Shown here piece after piece: positions 1 to 8,395 of a stretch of 64,000 nt of DNA (the stretch's first letter is position 1; every line of letters starts with the position of its first letter). Below the pieces are notes generated by a model that saw only the letters and a program-made list of their open reading frames with translations, was not told the origin of the DNA and did no database searches. Origin of the DNA: Mycolicibacterium diernhoferi (lineage in GTDB: Bacteria > Actinomycetota > Actinomycetes > Mycobacteriales > Mycobacteriaceae); NCBI RefSeq assembly GCF_019456655.1, contig NZ_CP080332.1:5146001-5210000 (forward strand), written 5' to 3'. The position numbers and the translations under genes were made by a program.

Positions 1-1
1 C

Positions 2-889
2 TGGACGGTCTCGGATGTCCCGTTGCTCGACGAGCTGGTGGACCTGCTGGGCGGCATCAAACCCGATGCCGCGGCGGAGAAGGACCGTCAGGAGGAGGCC
101 GCGTACGCGGCCGGCGTGCTGGACCTGATGGTGGCCCGCGAGGACCTGATGGACGATGAGGACCACCTGATCGCCGCCGACCTCATCGGCGCCGAGGAAC
201 TGGCCGACCGGTTCATCGAACAGGACAATCGTGAACTGGCCGAACGTGCTGCCGCGGACCGGGATTGGACCTACCGTCACGTGGTGGTCGACGAGGCCCA
301 GGAGCTCTCCGAGATGGACTGGCGGGTGTTGATGCGACGCTGCCCGGCCCGCTCGTTCACCATCGTCGGCGATCTGGCGCAACGCCGCTCCGAGGCCGGG
401 GCGCGCAGCTGGGAGGCCATGATGGCCCCCTACGTGGCCGACCGCTGGGTCTACCGGCCGCTGACCGTGAACTACCGCACCCCGGCCGAGATCATGACCG
501 TCGCGGCCGCGGTGCTCGCCGAGTTCGCCCCCGGCATCCAGCCACCGGTGTCGGTGCGTTCGTGCGGCGTCCAACCATGGTCGAAGAAGGTCACCGAGGA
601 CGAACTACCAGCTGCCATAGCGGAATTCGCGGCCGAAGAAGCGGCCCGCGACGGCACCAGCGTGGTCATCGGACCGCCCGGGGTGCCCGGAGCGGTGTCG
701 GCCGCGTTGACCAAGGGCCTGGAATTCGACGCGGTGCTGGTGGTCGAGCCGGACCGGATCCTCGCCGACGGACCGCGTGGGGCGGCCGAACTCTACGTCG
801 CCCTCACCCGCGCCACCCAGCGCCTCGGCGTGCTGCATCACCGAGACCTGCCGCCGTCACTGTCGGGTCTCGACCTGAAAGAGGCTTGA
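2..889 (+). CDS. HelD/UvrD-like superfamily I helicase, C-terminal part (5' end outside window)
   Basis: The frame is open from the first bases of the window, so only the last 295 residues of a longer protein are present. Visible motifs are the Walker B segment VVVDEAQELS, the following IVGDLAQRR, the VNYRTP motif, and near the end TKGLEFDAVLVVEP followed by YVALTRATQRLGVLHH, which is the UvrD_C_2 signature. This arrangement is typical of HelD/HelR ATPases, which bind RNA polymerase and help recycle it from stalled complexes; that role is family knowledge. A UvrD/Rep-type DNA helicase is the alternative, but the compact motif VI and the insertion before DEAQ favour HelD. An internal ATG at 23 is not the real start. 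Confidence 0.85.
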   Translation, partial: WTVSDVPLLDELVDLLGGIKPDAAAEKDRQEEAAYAAGVLDLMVAREDLMDDEDHLIAADLIGAEELADRFIEQDNRELAERAAADRDWTYRHVVVDEAQELSEMDWRVLMRRCPARSFTIVGDLAQRRSEAGARSWEAMMAPYVADRWVYRPLTVNYRTPAEIMTVAAAVLAEFAPGIQPPVSVRSCGVQPWSKKVTEDELPAAIAEFAAEEAARDGTSVVIGPPGVPGAVSAALTKGLEFDAVLVVEPDRILADGPRGAAELYVALTRATQRLGVLHHRDLPPSLSGLDLKEA

Positions 890-1124
890 GACACCTGCGA
901 ATCGCTGCGCGGTTCTGCACCAGCGCATCGGCGGGGTCTCCCAGCGCGATGAAGCGCACCGCGCCCGACGAAAGCGCTTCGACGCCAAAGCTTCCCGGGA
1001 CCGGGGTGGACTCGTGGATGGGGCAGTACAGCGGACCGATGACGACCAGCGGCGTCCTCGGGTGCCCGTCGCGGATGGTATCCAGGAATCCGTGCACGGC
1101 CGGCCCGAACGCACGGCGGCGCAT
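890..1124 (-). pseudogene. Remnant of an SGNH/GDSL-type hydrolase
   Basis: On the minus strand, an ATG at 1124 overlaps the stop of the DUF2537 gene (TGATG) and opens a frame reading HGFLDTIRDGHPRTPLVV, then GPLYCPIHESTPVPG and RFIALGDPADALVQ. These segments resemble the C-terminal half of mycobacterial SGNH/GDSL hydrolases (FLDTIRDGHPDTPLLV...CPIHEDTPGP, recalled from memory). The catalytic Ser block and the usual C-terminal helix are absent. The frame then runs into the antisense of the helicase gene. I read it as a truncated relic, possibly still translated by coupling; it may also be meaningless readthrough. Confidence 0.45.
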
Positions 1125-1393
1125 CAGGACAAGGCGAGCGCCAGCACTGTCACCCAGCCGACCGCCACACCGACGCCCGAACCGAGGACGAACCACCGCC
1201 AGACCGGCAACCGGCGCCAGCCCCACACCGTGGGGGCCAGTCCGCCGACGGCGACCAGATTCAGACCCACCGCAAGCAGGGGGTGGATCCGGATCAGGCC
1301 GAGGCTGAGCACCACGATCGCCACCCCGACCACGGCCGCGACGAAACCCGCGACCGTAAGGCCGGTCCCCCATGGCGTCTCGGCTCTGGTCAC
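1124..1393 (-). CDS. DUF2537 small membrane protein (Rv0879c-like)
   Basis: This is an 89-residue integral membrane protein with three hydrophobic segments (about residues 11-33, 40-58 and 66-88). It starts at a GTG whose bases overlap the stop codon of the upstream RNA methylase gene (GTGA, 4-nt overlap), so the two are translationally coupled. Length and position next to the SpoU methylase and MarR genes match the M. tuberculosis Rv0879c neighbourhood. No catalytic motif is visible and the function is unknown. Confidence 0.8.
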   Translation of the reverse strand: MTRAETPWGTGLTVAGFVAAVVGVAIVVLSLGLIRIHPLLAVGLNLVAVGGLAPTVWGWRRLPVWRWFVLGSGVGVAVGWVTVLALALS

Positions 1394-2205
1394 GGATCCA
1401 ACCTAGCGCGCTCATAGAAGGCCAGCGCGGCGGCGGTCGCCACATTGAGCGAGTCGGTGCCTCGGGACATCGGAATCCGCACCCGCACATCGGCGGAACG
1501 CATCGTGTGTTCCTTGAGTCCGGGGCCCTCGGCGCCGACCATCATCGCCACCTTCTCCCCGGCCAGCTCGGCCATCGCGGATGCCAGCGTCGGGGCGGAC
1601 GGGTTCGGCGTCATCGCCAGGACCCGGAAACCCTTGTCACGCAACACCTGCAGATCGTCGGGCCAGGACTGCGCCCACGCGTAGGGCACCAGCAGCGCGT
1701 GCCCCATCGAGACCCGGACCGCGCGCCGGTACAGCGGGTCGGCGCAGCCGGTGCCGAACAGCACACCGTCGACCCCCAGCCCGGCGGCGTTGCGGAAGAT
1801 CGATCCCAGGTTCTCGTGGTCGTTGACGCCCTCCAGCACCGCGACGGTGCGCGAGCCGGCGATGATCTCGTCGACCGAGAGTTCCCCGGGCCGGGGCGCG
1901 GCGGCCAGCACGCCGCGGTTGAGGTGGAAGCCCACCGCGGCCGCCATCACCTCGGCCGACGCCCGGTAGTACGGGACCTCGACGCCCTCCAGGTCGGCGG
2001 CCAGTTCGCCCAGTCGACGGTCGGTGCCCAGCAGGGCGCGGGGACGGAACCGGGAGGCCAGCATGCGCTGCACCACCAGCACACCCTCGGCGATCACCAG
2101 TCCCTTGCCGCTGGGCAGGTCGGGGCGACGGTCGACGCTGTTGAGGTCACGGAAATCATCGAGGCGCGGATCGGCGGGATCCTCGATATCGAATACGTCG
2201 GCCAG
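1390..2205 (-). CDS. SpoU/TrmH-family RNA 2'-O-methyltransferase (Rv0881-like)
   Basis: This is a SPOUT-fold methyltransferase expected to methylate a ribose 2'-OH in rRNA or tRNA with S-adenosylmethionine. The three family motifs are visible: motif 1 EGVNDHENLGSIFRNA, motif 2 MVGAEGPGL and motif 3 RIPMSRGTDSLNVATA, with an N-terminal substrate-binding region before them. The first ATG/GTG/TTG in frame is GTG 2097 (235 residues). However, coding sequence that looks conserved (VFDIEDPADPRLDDFRDLNS) continues upstream to a stop near 2228 with no standard start. The CTG at 2205, one base after the MarR stop, would give 271 residues and is used here as the likeliest start. If initiation is at GTG 2097, the end should be 2097. 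Confidence 0.82.
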   Translation of the reverse strand: MADVFDIEDPADPRLDDFRDLNSVDRRPDLPSGKGLVIAEGVLVVQRMLASRFRPRALLGTDRRLGELAADLEGVEVPYYRASAEVMAAAVGFHLNRGVLAAAPRPGELSVDEIIAGSRTVAVLEGVNDHENLGSIFRNAAGLGVDGVLFGTGCADPLYRRAVRVSMGHALLVPYAWAQSWPDDLQVLRDKGFRVLAMTPNPSAPTLASAMAELAGEKVAMMVGAEGPGLKEHTMRSADVRVRIPMSRGTDSLNVATAAALAFYERARLDP

Positions 2206-2206
2206 T

Positions 2207-2641
2207 TCAGGCGCCTTCGTCCACGATGGCGAGCATCAGATCGGCGGCCGCCAGCAACGTGGCCCGCTCATCGGCGGTGAGCTCGGCAAGGCGTTGAGCC
2301 AGCCATTCCCGGCTGGCCCGGCGCTCGGCCTCGATCAGCTCGGTGCCGCTGGCCGACACCGTGATCAGCACCTGCCGGCCGTCGTCGGGGTGGGCGGTGC
2401 GGTCGATGAACCCCACGTCCACCAGCGAGGCGATCACCCTGGTCATCGACGGCGGGCGGACCCGCTCACGAGCGGCCAGCGCGCCGGGGGTCATCGGCCC
2501 CTCCTTGGCCACCGTGGCCAGCGCCGACAACTGGGTCAGCGACACCGGCGAATCGGGCCGCCGGAAGCGGAGCTGACGGGCCAGGCGGACCACAGCCAGC
2601 GAGAGATCACTCGCCAGCCGGGGGTCGCCATCGTCTGCCAC
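2207..2641 (-). CDS. MarR-family transcriptional regulator (Rv0880-like)
   Basis: This 144-residue winged-helix regulator starts at GTG 2641 ([16 protein letters not shown]). The recognition region [15 protein letters not shown]...[21 protein letters not shown] and the wing [11 protein letters not shown] are typical MarR features. The chosen start gives the length remembered for Rv0880; longer frames upstream run through low-complexity sequence across the divergent DUF2530 gene. It is probably first in an operon with the RNA methylase and DUF2537. The 45-bp gap to the divergent gene at 2686 may carry its operator, but no clear palindrome was seen. The ligand is unknown. Confidence 0.85.
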   Translation of the reverse strand: MADDGDPRLASDLSLAVVRLARQLRFRRPDSPVSLTQLSALATVAKEGPMTPGALAARERVRPPSMTRVIASLVDVGFIDRTAHPDDGRQVLITVSASGTELIEAERRASREWLAQRLAELTADERATLLAAADLMLAIVDEGA

Positions 2642-2685
2642 AGGTCCGAACAATACCCAGCGGGCATCGGCTAGGTTGAATCCTG

Positions 2686-2937
2686 ATGTCTGCGAACACG
2701 TCGCCGGAGCCGCCTGCGCTGCCCCCGCGGCTGCTCGAGCCGGTGCCGGTGATCGGCGTGATCGCGGTGGGCTGGCTGATCGCGGTGCTGCTCGCATTCA
2801 CCGTTCCCTGCCTGCACGACTGGCGACCGACCACGGTGGCCGGCCTCGGTGTCGGTCTGCTCGGCACCTCCATTTTCCTGCTGCAACGACGCGCCGCGCG
2901 CCGCGGCGATCGGGGTGCGCAGCAGGGACTGACCTGA
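2686..2937 (+). CDS. DUF2530 small membrane protein (Rv0882-like)
   Basis: This 83-residue protein has two hydrophobic helices (about residues 22-42 and 50-66) and a positively charged C-terminus ([10 protein letters not shown]), predicting a two-pass inner membrane protein with cytoplasmic ends. It is divergent from the MarR gene and 18 bp ahead of an SRPBCC gene. Position and length fit DUF2530. The function is unknown. Confidence 0.8.
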   Translation: MSANTSPEPPALPPRLLEPVPVIGVIAVGWLIAVLLAFTVPCLHDWRPTTVAGLGVGLLGTSIFLLQRRAARRGDRGAQQGLT

Positions 2938-2955
2938 GATTCGAGGAGCACACCT

Positions 2956-3411
2956 ATGGGAGCCCCCCTGCTGCAAGCGGAGATCCAGATCGATGCGCCG
3001 GTGGCCAAGGTCTGGGAACTGGTTTCCGACCTGCGCCGGATGCCGGAGTGGAGCCCGCAGTGCCGGGCCATGAAGGTGTTCGGCCCGCTGCGGGCAGGCG
3101 CCCGGACCATCAACTTCAACCGGCGCGGCCTGCTGTTCTGGCCGACGACGTGCACCATCGTCGAGGTCGATCCGGAGCGCAGGCTGACCTTCCGGGTGGA
3201 CGCCAACGGCACCGAATGGAGCTACGAACTCGAGCCGGTCGACGGCGGGACCCGGGTCGTGGAGAGCCGGCGCGCCCCGAACGGGATCAAGAAGGTCTCG
3301 ACGGTGCTGGTGAACGCCGCGATGGGCGGGGTGCCCAGCTTCGAGGTGGAACTCGTCGACGGGATGAACGAGTCGCTGTCGCGGATCAAAGAGACCGCCG
3401 AACGCGGCTAG
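2956..3411 (+). CDS. SRPBCC (START/Bet v1-like) family protein
   Basis: This 151-residue protein has the N-terminal SRPBCC signature (IQIDAPVAKVWELVSDLRRMPEWSPQC) and the closing amphipathic helix (FEVELVDGMNESLSRIKETAE). The fold is a helix-grip with a hydrophobic cavity, used to bind or transform lipids, polyketides or aromatic compounds. AGGAG-like bases (ttcgaggagcac) precede the ATG. It follows the DUF2530 gene closely, so the two may be cotranscribed. Its stop codon shares the tetranucleotide CTAG with the stop of the convergent DUF3027 gene. The substrate cannot be inferred. Confidence 0.85.
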   Translation: MGAPLLQAEIQIDAPVAKVWELVSDLRRMPEWSPQCRAMKVFGPLRAGARTINFNRRGLLFWPTTCTIVEVDPERRLTFRVDANGTEWSYELEPVDGGTRVVESRRAPNGIKKVSTVLVNAAMGGVPSFEVELVDGMNESLSRIKETAERG

Positions 3412-4190
3412 GTCGGGTCGATGACGCCGTCGTCGTAGGGCACGTACAGCGGCGAACCGCCGCCCGCCGGCACCGGGGTGTCCGAATGGGCACCGCAGCC
3501 GTACTCACAGTCGACCACGCGGCCGTCGGCGGACAACTCGTTGCAGCAGACCCCGAACAGTGTGCCCAGCGATCCGGTCAGCGGCACGTAGAAGCCGCAG
3601 TCGCGGCACACCCGGCGGGTCGCGCGGGCCATCGCCGACGACGGGCCGAACTCGCCCTCGTGCCAACGTTGGGCGGCCTCCAGTCGGCCTTCCAGGCTGA
3701 GCACCCGGCGGCGTCCCAGCCCGACCTCACCGGCGACCTCGTCGAGTTCGGGATCCCCGCTGGACATGTAGCCGGGGACCAGCCGCGGGTCATCCGGCGC
3801 GGTGGCCAGCAGGTCGCCGGGGCCGAGGTCACCGGGCTGAACGCGCTGGTCCCAGGGCACCCACTCGGGCGCGAGCAGCGCCGTCGGACCGGGCACCAGC
3901 ACCACTTCGCTGATGGTGACGTGGTCGGTGCCGGGATAGCCGGCCACCACCACGGCCCACTGCCAACCCTGATAGCCGGGCAGCACAGCCAGGAAGCGGT
4001 GCGTTGCCGCGGTGGGGTCCTCGAAGACCGCACCGAGGTACTCGCCGACGGTGTCGTCGCCGCTGAACTCCTCGATCGCGGTGCGGGCGGGGTCGACGGC
4101 GCCCATCAACAGTGCCTCCAGCGCCGGTGGCCGCTCTTGCGAGTGCTCGGTGCCCGGGGCCTGTTCGGTCGCTTCGGTCATGCTGTCCAT
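3408..4190 (-). CDS. DUF3027-like protein with C-terminal Cys cluster (Rv0877-like)
   Basis: This 260-residue acidic protein starts at ATG 4190 (MDSMTEATEQ); ATG 4181 is an alternative. The middle (RFLAVLPGYQGWQWAVVVAG, EWVPWDQRVQPGDLGPGDLL) is characteristic of the actinobacterial DUF3027 family. The C-terminal third has paired cysteines, CRDCGF, then GVCCNEL, then CEYGCGAHS, which look like a metal-binding site. It is divergent from the MFS transporter gene, as in M. tuberculosis. The molecular function is not established. Confidence 0.82.
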   Translation of the reverse strand: MDSMTEATEQAPGTEHSQERPPALEALLMGAVDPARTAIEEFSGDDTVGEYLGAVFEDPTAATHRFLAVLPGYQGWQWAVVVAGYPGTDHVTISEVVLVPGPTALLAPEWVPWDQRVQPGDLGPGDLLATAPDDPRLVPGYMSSGDPELDEVAGEVGLGRRRVLSLEGRLEAAQRWHEGEFGPSSAMARATRRVCRDCGFYVPLTGSLGTLFGVCCNELSADGRVVDCEYGCGAHSDTPVPAGGGSPLYVPYDDGVIDPT

Positions 4191-4277
4191 CGGTGTCCAT
4201 ATTGCCTGACCATGCGCGGCAGAGCCACACCGGTGGCCTGCACGCGGCGGCCTCGGGTTTAGGGAACAATCGGTGGC

Positions 4278-5924
4278 GTGTCTTCCCGGGATCCCCGCTA
4301 CTACCCGCCGCGGCCGCCGTCCGGCGATGAGCATCCCGGTATGGCCAACTATCCGAGCGACGGGGAGATGCCCCGGCACGGAGCGCGCAGGCAGCAGACA
4401 CCGAGCGCGAACCGCTGGCTGCCGCCGCTGGATGACGAGGCCGGCCAGCGCCGGACCGAACCCCCGCCCCGCGTCGGCACGGCCGCGGGTGAGCGCATCA
4501 CCGTGACCCGCGCGGCCGCGGCGCGCAGCCGGGAGATGGGCTCGAAGATGTACGGCCTGGTGCACCGGGCGGCGACCGCGGACGGTGCGGACAAATCCGG
4601 GCTGACGGCGCTGACGTGGCCGGTGGTCGCCAACTTCGCCGTGGACGCCGCGATGGCGGTCGCCCTGGCCGACACGTTGTTCTTCGCGGCGGCCTCGGGC
4701 GAGAGCAAGAGCAAGGTCGCGTTGTATCTGCTCATCACCATCGCACCGTTCGCGGTGATCGCCCCGTTGATCGGGCCGGCGCTGGACCGTCTGCAGCATG
4801 GCCGGCGGGTCGCGCTGGCGGCGTCGTTCGCACTGCGCACGGTGCTGGTGGTGGTGCTGATCGCCAACTTCAACGGCGCAGATGGGAGCTTCCCGTCCTG
4901 GGTGCTCTATCCCTGTGCGCTGGGAATGATGGTGTTGTCCAAATCATTCAGCGTGTTACGCAGCGCCGTGACACCGCGGGTGCTGCCACCGAGCATCGAC
5001 CTGGTCCGGGTGAATTCGCGGCTGACGACGTTCGGTCTGCTCGGCGGCACGGTGATCGGCGGCGGCATCGCGGCCGGCGCACAGTATCTGTTCAAGCTCG
5101 CCGAGCTGCCCGGTGCGCTGTATGTGCTGGTGGCCGCGACCATCGGTGGCGCCGTGCTGTCGATGCGTATCCCGAAGTGGGTGGAGGTCACCGCCGGTGA
5201 GGTGCCCACCACCCTGAGCTATCACGGCGGCACCGATCAGCTGCGCCGCCACCCGCAACGCGAGGCGGCCCGACAGCCGCTGGGCCGCAACATCATCACC
5301 GCCCTGTGGGGCAACTGCACCATCAAGGTGATGGTGGGATTCCTGTTCCTCTATCCGGCCTTCGTGGCCAAGTCACACGGGGACGGCGGCTGGGAGCAGT
5401 TGCGCATCCTCGGCCTGATCGGCGCCGCCGCCGCGGTCGGCAACTTCGCCGGCAACTTCACCGCGGCCCGGCTCAAGCTGGGCCGCCCGGCGCTGCTGGT
5501 GGTGCGCGCCGCCATCGCGGTGACGCTGGTGGCGCTGGCCACCGCGCTCAGCGGCAACCTGCTGGTGGCCGCCGCTGCCACCCTGGTCACCTCCGGCGCC
5601 AGCGCCATCGCCAAGGCCTCCCTGGACGCGTCACTGCAAGACGACCTGCCGGAGGAATCCCGGGCGTCGGCGTTCGGGCGGTCGGAGTCGGTGCTGCAGC
5701 TGGCCTGGGTGATCGGTGGCGCCACCGGCGTACTGATCTACACCGAACTGTGGGCCGGATTCACCACCATCACCGCGATCCTGATTCTCGGGCTGGCCCA
5801 GACGCTGGTCAGCTACAACGGCGCATCGCTCATCCCAGGGTTCGGCGGCAACCGCCCCGTCCTGGCCGAAACCGAAGGCGGACATGTGAATCATCCCGGC
5901 AGCACTGCGGCGGGCATGCGATGA
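4278..5924 (+). CDS. MFS-family transporter (Rv0876c-like)
   Basis: This 548-residue major facilitator starts at GTG 4278. An unusually long Pro/Arg/Gly-rich cytoplasmic N-terminus of about 110 residues precedes about twelve membrane helices. The first (WPVVANFAVDAAMAVALADTLFF) is followed by the loop between helices 2 and 3 (GPALDRLQHGRRVAL), which resembles the MFS motif A. A second bundle begins around residue 335 (ALWGNCTIKVMVGFLFL). Its last codons overlap the start of the DUF2771 gene (ATGA), so the two are coupled. The substrate is unknown. Confidence 0.85.
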   Translation: MSSRDPRYYPPRPPSGDEHPGMANYPSDGEMPRHGARRQQTPSANRWLPPLDDEAGQRRTEPPPRVGTAAGERITVTRAAAARSREMGSKMYGLVHRAATADGADKSGLTALTWPVVANFAVDAAMAVALADTLFFAAASGESKSKVALYLLITIAPFAVIAPLIGPALDRLQHGRRVALAASFALRTVLVVVLIANFNGADGSFPSWVLYPCALGMMVLSKSFSVLRSAVTPRVLPPSIDLVRVNSRLTTFGLLGGTVIGGGIAAGAQYLFKLAELPGALYVLVAATIGGAVLSMRIPKWVEVTAGEVPTTLSYHGGTDQLRRHPQREAARQPLGRNIITALWGNCTIKVMVGFLFLYPAFVAKSHGDGGWEQLRILGLIGAAAAVGNFAGNFTAARLKLGRPALLVVRAAIAVTLVALATALSGNLLVAAAATLVTSGASAIAKASLDASLQDDLPEESRASAFGRSESVLQLAWVIGGATGVLIYTELWAGFTTITAILILGLAQTLVSYNGASLIPGFGGNRPVLAETEGGHVNHPGSTAAGMR

Positions 5925-6457
5925 AGAAAGGCGTGGCGATTCTCGCGGCCCTGGCCCTGCTCTCATCGATCGGCACCGGCCTGCTGGTGTGGCAACTCAG
6001 CCGGAACAGCGGGCCGCACTACCCCGAGATCAGCGCCTACTCGCACGGGCAGACCGTCCGGGTGGGCCCGTTCCTGTACTGCCCGGTGCTCGACCTGGAC
6101 GACTGCGACTTCCCGCAGAACACCGCCGATCTCGCACTGAACTCGCGGCACCCGGTGCAGCTGGCCGTCGACCCGGCGATCGCCCGGGGCCCCTGGTTGC
6201 TGGTGCGCACCTACGAGGACGCCGCCGCGCCGGTGGTGCAGGGCTTCCTCCCGAATGCCGCGCGGACGGTCAAGATTCCGAGCGTCGACGCCCGTTTCGG
6301 GAAGTTGACCGGGATCGTCGTGCAGCTGCCCACCCTGGTGCGCGACGAGGACGGCAACGAGTTCCCGGTGCCGCACGCCGAGTGGTCGGTGCGCACCAGC
6401 TGGGATGCGGACGAAGAGTATTCGGAGTCGGTGACGGACTTTCAGCCGGCCCGGTGA
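5921..6457 (+). CDS. DUF2771 membrane-anchored exported protein (Rv0875c-like)
   Basis: This 178-residue protein opens with MKKGVAILAALALLSSIGTGLLVW, an uncleaved-looking signal anchor, followed by an extracytoplasmic domain. Two cysteines, FLYCPVLDLDDCDFP, may form a disulfide outside the membrane. It overlaps the MFS gene by 4 nt, suggesting a transporter with an exported accessory partner. The tail overlaps the convergent gene at 6442 by 16 nt. Function unknown; the family assignment rests on synteny and length. Confidence 0.78.
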   Translation: MKKGVAILAALALLSSIGTGLLVWQLSRNSGPHYPEISAYSHGQTVRVGPFLYCPVLDLDDCDFPQNTADLALNSRHPVQLAVDPAIARGPWLLVRTYEDAAAPVVQGFLPNAARTVKIPSVDARFGKLTGIVVQLPTLVRDEDGNEFPVPHAEWSVRTSWDADEEYSESVTDFQPAR

Positions 6458-7446
6458 CCGGCCGGGACCTCTTCACCCGGCTTCGTCGGGCCGGGCGGGG
6501 TGCCGTCACCGAAAGGCCTGCCGCCCAACGCCTCCCGCCCGTGCGGGGTGAGCCAGCCACCCAGCTCGGGACCCTTCGGGACCACCCGGGTGGGATTGAT
6601 GTCGGTGTGCACGATGTAGTAGTGCGCCTTGATCTGCACGAAGTCGACCGTGTCGCCGAAGCCCGGGGTCTGGAACAGGTCGCGGGCGTAGGCCCACAGC
6701 ACCGGTAGCTCGGTGAGCTTGGACCGGTTGCACTTGAAGTGCCCGTGGTAAACGGGGTCGAACCGGGCCAGCGTGGTGAACAGCCGCACATCGGCCTCGG
6801 TGATGGTGTCGCCCACGAGATACCTTTGCTTGCCGAGTCTTTCGGTCAGCCAGTCCAGCGCGGTGAACAGCCGGTCGTAGGCCGCGTCGTAGGCGTCCTG
6901 CGAACCGGCGAACCCGCACCGGTACACGCCGTTGTTCACCTCGGTGTAGATGCGCTGGGCGACCTCGTCGATCTCGGCCCGCAGGGGTTGCGGGTAGAGC
7001 TGTGGGGCGCCCTCGCGGTGATGGGCGGTCCACTCGGTGGACAGGTCCAGGGTGATCTGCGCGAAGTCGTTGGTGACCACCTCGCCGGTGGGCACGTCGA
7101 CGATCGCGGGCACCGTGACGCCCTTCGGGTAGTCCGGGATGCGTTTGTCGTAGGCGTCGCGCAGGTAGTGGATGCCCAGCACCGGGTCCACACCACCGGG
7201 GTCCAGATCGAACGTCCAACTGCGCTCATCGTGGGTGGGCCCGCAAAAACCAATGGACAGAACGTCTTCCAGGCCGAGCAGGCGCCGCACGATGATGGCC
7301 CGGTTGGCCCACGGGCACGCCCGCGCGACCACCAGCCGGTACCGGCCGGGTTCGACGGGATACCCGTCCCGGCCGTCGGCCGTGATCCGGTCGGTCAGGT
7401 AGTCGGTGTCCCGGTCGAAGTCACCCTTGGGGTTCACGTAGGCCAT
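6442..7446 (-). CDS. Glutathionyl-hydroquinone-reductase-like (Xi-class GST) protein
   Basis: This 334-residue protein has a thioredoxin-like N-terminal domain with the ARACPWANRA motif; Cys44 of CPWA is the expected nucleophile of Xi-class transferases (YqjG/ECM4 family). An all-helical C-terminal domain follows (YLVGDTITEADVRLFTTLARFDPVYHGHFKCN), with the Tyr/His stretch conserved in that class. These enzymes reduce glutathionyl-hydroquinones. Mycobacteria use mycothiol instead, so a mycothiol-linked version of the reaction is plausible but inferred. Start ATG 7446. It lies head-to-tail with cspB. Confidence 0.86.
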   Translation of the reverse strand: MAYVNPKGDFDRDTDYLTDRITADGRDGYPVEPGRYRLVVARACPWANRAIIVRRLLGLEDVLSIGFCGPTHDERSWTFDLDPGGVDPVLGIHYLRDAYDKRIPDYPKGVTVPAIVDVPTGEVVTNDFAQITLDLSTEWTAHHREGAPQLYPQPLRAEIDEVAQRIYTEVNNGVYRCGFAGSQDAYDAAYDRLFTALDWLTERLGKQRYLVGDTITEADVRLFTTLARFDPVYHGHFKCNRSKLTELPVLWAYARDLFQTPGFGDTVDFVQIKAHYYIVHTDINPTRVVPKGPELGGWLTPHGREALGGRPFGDGTPPGPTKPGEEVPAGHRAG

Positions 7447-7474
7447 CCGGCCAGTGTGCCCCGCCGGCGGGGTA

Positions 7475-7885
7475 TCAGGCGTCGAGTTCGCTGGCGACGG
7501 CCTTGACCACCTCGGACACCCGGCGGGCGACCTTACGGTCGGGGTACTTACCCTTGCGCAGCTCGGGCTGGATGGTGTTCTCCAGCAGGGTGATCAGGTC
7601 ACCGATGATGCCGTGCAGTTCGTCCGGGGTGTGCTTGTGCTCGACGGTCGCCGCTTCGCGCCGCGTCCGAGACAGGCTCGGCGGCGGATCGAGCAGCCTG
7701 ACCTGCAGCGCCTGCGGGCCGCGACGCCCGGCGGCCAGGCCGAACTCGACCTTCTGGCCGGCCTTGAGCCCCTCGACACCCGACGGCAGCGCCGACGCAC
7801 GCACGTATACGTCCTCGCCATCCTCCTGAGAAAGGAAACCGAAGCCCTTCTCGGAGTCGTACCACTTCACCTTGCCGGTTGGCAC
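7475..7885 (-). CDS. cspB: Cold-shock-domain protein CspB (Rv0871-like)
   Basis: This 136-residue protein carries an N-terminal cold-shock domain of about 65 residues with RNP1 KGFGFLS and the RNP2-like DVYVRASAL. An extension about equally long follows ([22 protein letters not shown] ... [19 protein letters not shown]), as in mycobacterial CspB. It should bind single-stranded RNA or DNA and act as an RNA chaperone. GTG 7885 is chosen because it yields the family N-terminus [12 protein letters not shown] 7894, three codons earlier, is possible. The leader contains a hairpin (separate entry). Confidence 0.9.
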   Translation of the reverse strand: MPTGKVKWYDSEKGFGFLSQEDGEDVYVRASALPSGVEGLKAGQKVEFGLAAGRRGPQALQVRLLDPPPSLSRTRREAATVEHKHTPDELHGIIGDLITLLENTIQPELRKGKYPDRKVARRVSEVVKAVASELDA

Positions 7886-7923
7886 TGCGCTCACCCGTCC
7901 GTCTTGATAGATCACATAAGTAA

Positions 7924-7947
7924 TGCGTCCCGCCTGCGCAGGACGCA
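7924..7947 (-). promoter_or_regulatory. Hairpin in the cspB upstream region
   Basis: An inverted repeat TGCGTCC (7924-7930) / GGACGCA (7941-7947) with a 10-base loop lies 39-62 nt upstream of the chosen cspB start, between the divergent cspB and YccF genes. It could be an operator, or a structured 5' leader if the transcript begins upstream. Only the symmetry is seen; the role is inferred. Confidence 0.35.
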
Positions 7948-7996
7948 ATGGGGAAGATCCTAACAAGTAGGCTAATGCGACAGCCTGGAGGAGACC

Positions 7997-8395
7997 ATGC
8001 GCCTAGTACTCAACGTCATCTGGTTGATCTTCGGTGGCCTCTGGCTGGCGCTGGGATACTTCCTGGCCGGGATCATCTGTTTCATCCTCATCGTCACCAT
8101 CCCGTTCGGCTTCGCCGCGTTCCGCATCGGCCTCTACGCGCTGTGGCCGTTCGGCTACAAGGTGGTCGACAAGCCCGGCGTGCGACCCGGCGCCACCGTC
8201 GGCAACATCATCTGGCTGCTCGTCGCCGGTATCTGGCTGGCGATCGGTCATGTGCTCTCCGCGATCGCGTACGCCATCACGATCATCGGTATCCCGCTCG
8301 CGATCGCGACGATCAAGTTGATCCCGGTGTCGCTGATGCCGCTGGGCAAGGAGATCGTTCCCACCGACGAGCCTTTTGCCGGGGTGTCGCGATGA
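7997..8395 (+). CDS. YccF-domain membrane protein (Rv0870c-like)
   Basis: This 132-residue protein has two tandem copies of the YccF module: [21 protein letters not shown] near the start and [20 protein letters not shown] from about residue 70. Each is followed by a helix ending in an IPFGFA/IPLAIA segment, giving four membrane helices. A ggaggag ribosome site precedes the ATG. Its stop overlaps the moaA start (ATGA), so it is cotranslated with moaA and moaD. The biochemical role of YccF proteins is not known. Confidence 0.88.
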   Translation: MRLVLNVIWLIFGGLWLALGYFLAGIICFILIVTIPFGFAAFRIGLYALWPFGYKVVDKPGVRPGATVGNIIWLLVAGIWLAIGHVLSAIAYAITIIGIPLAIATIKLIPVSLMPLGKEIVPTDEPFAGVSR

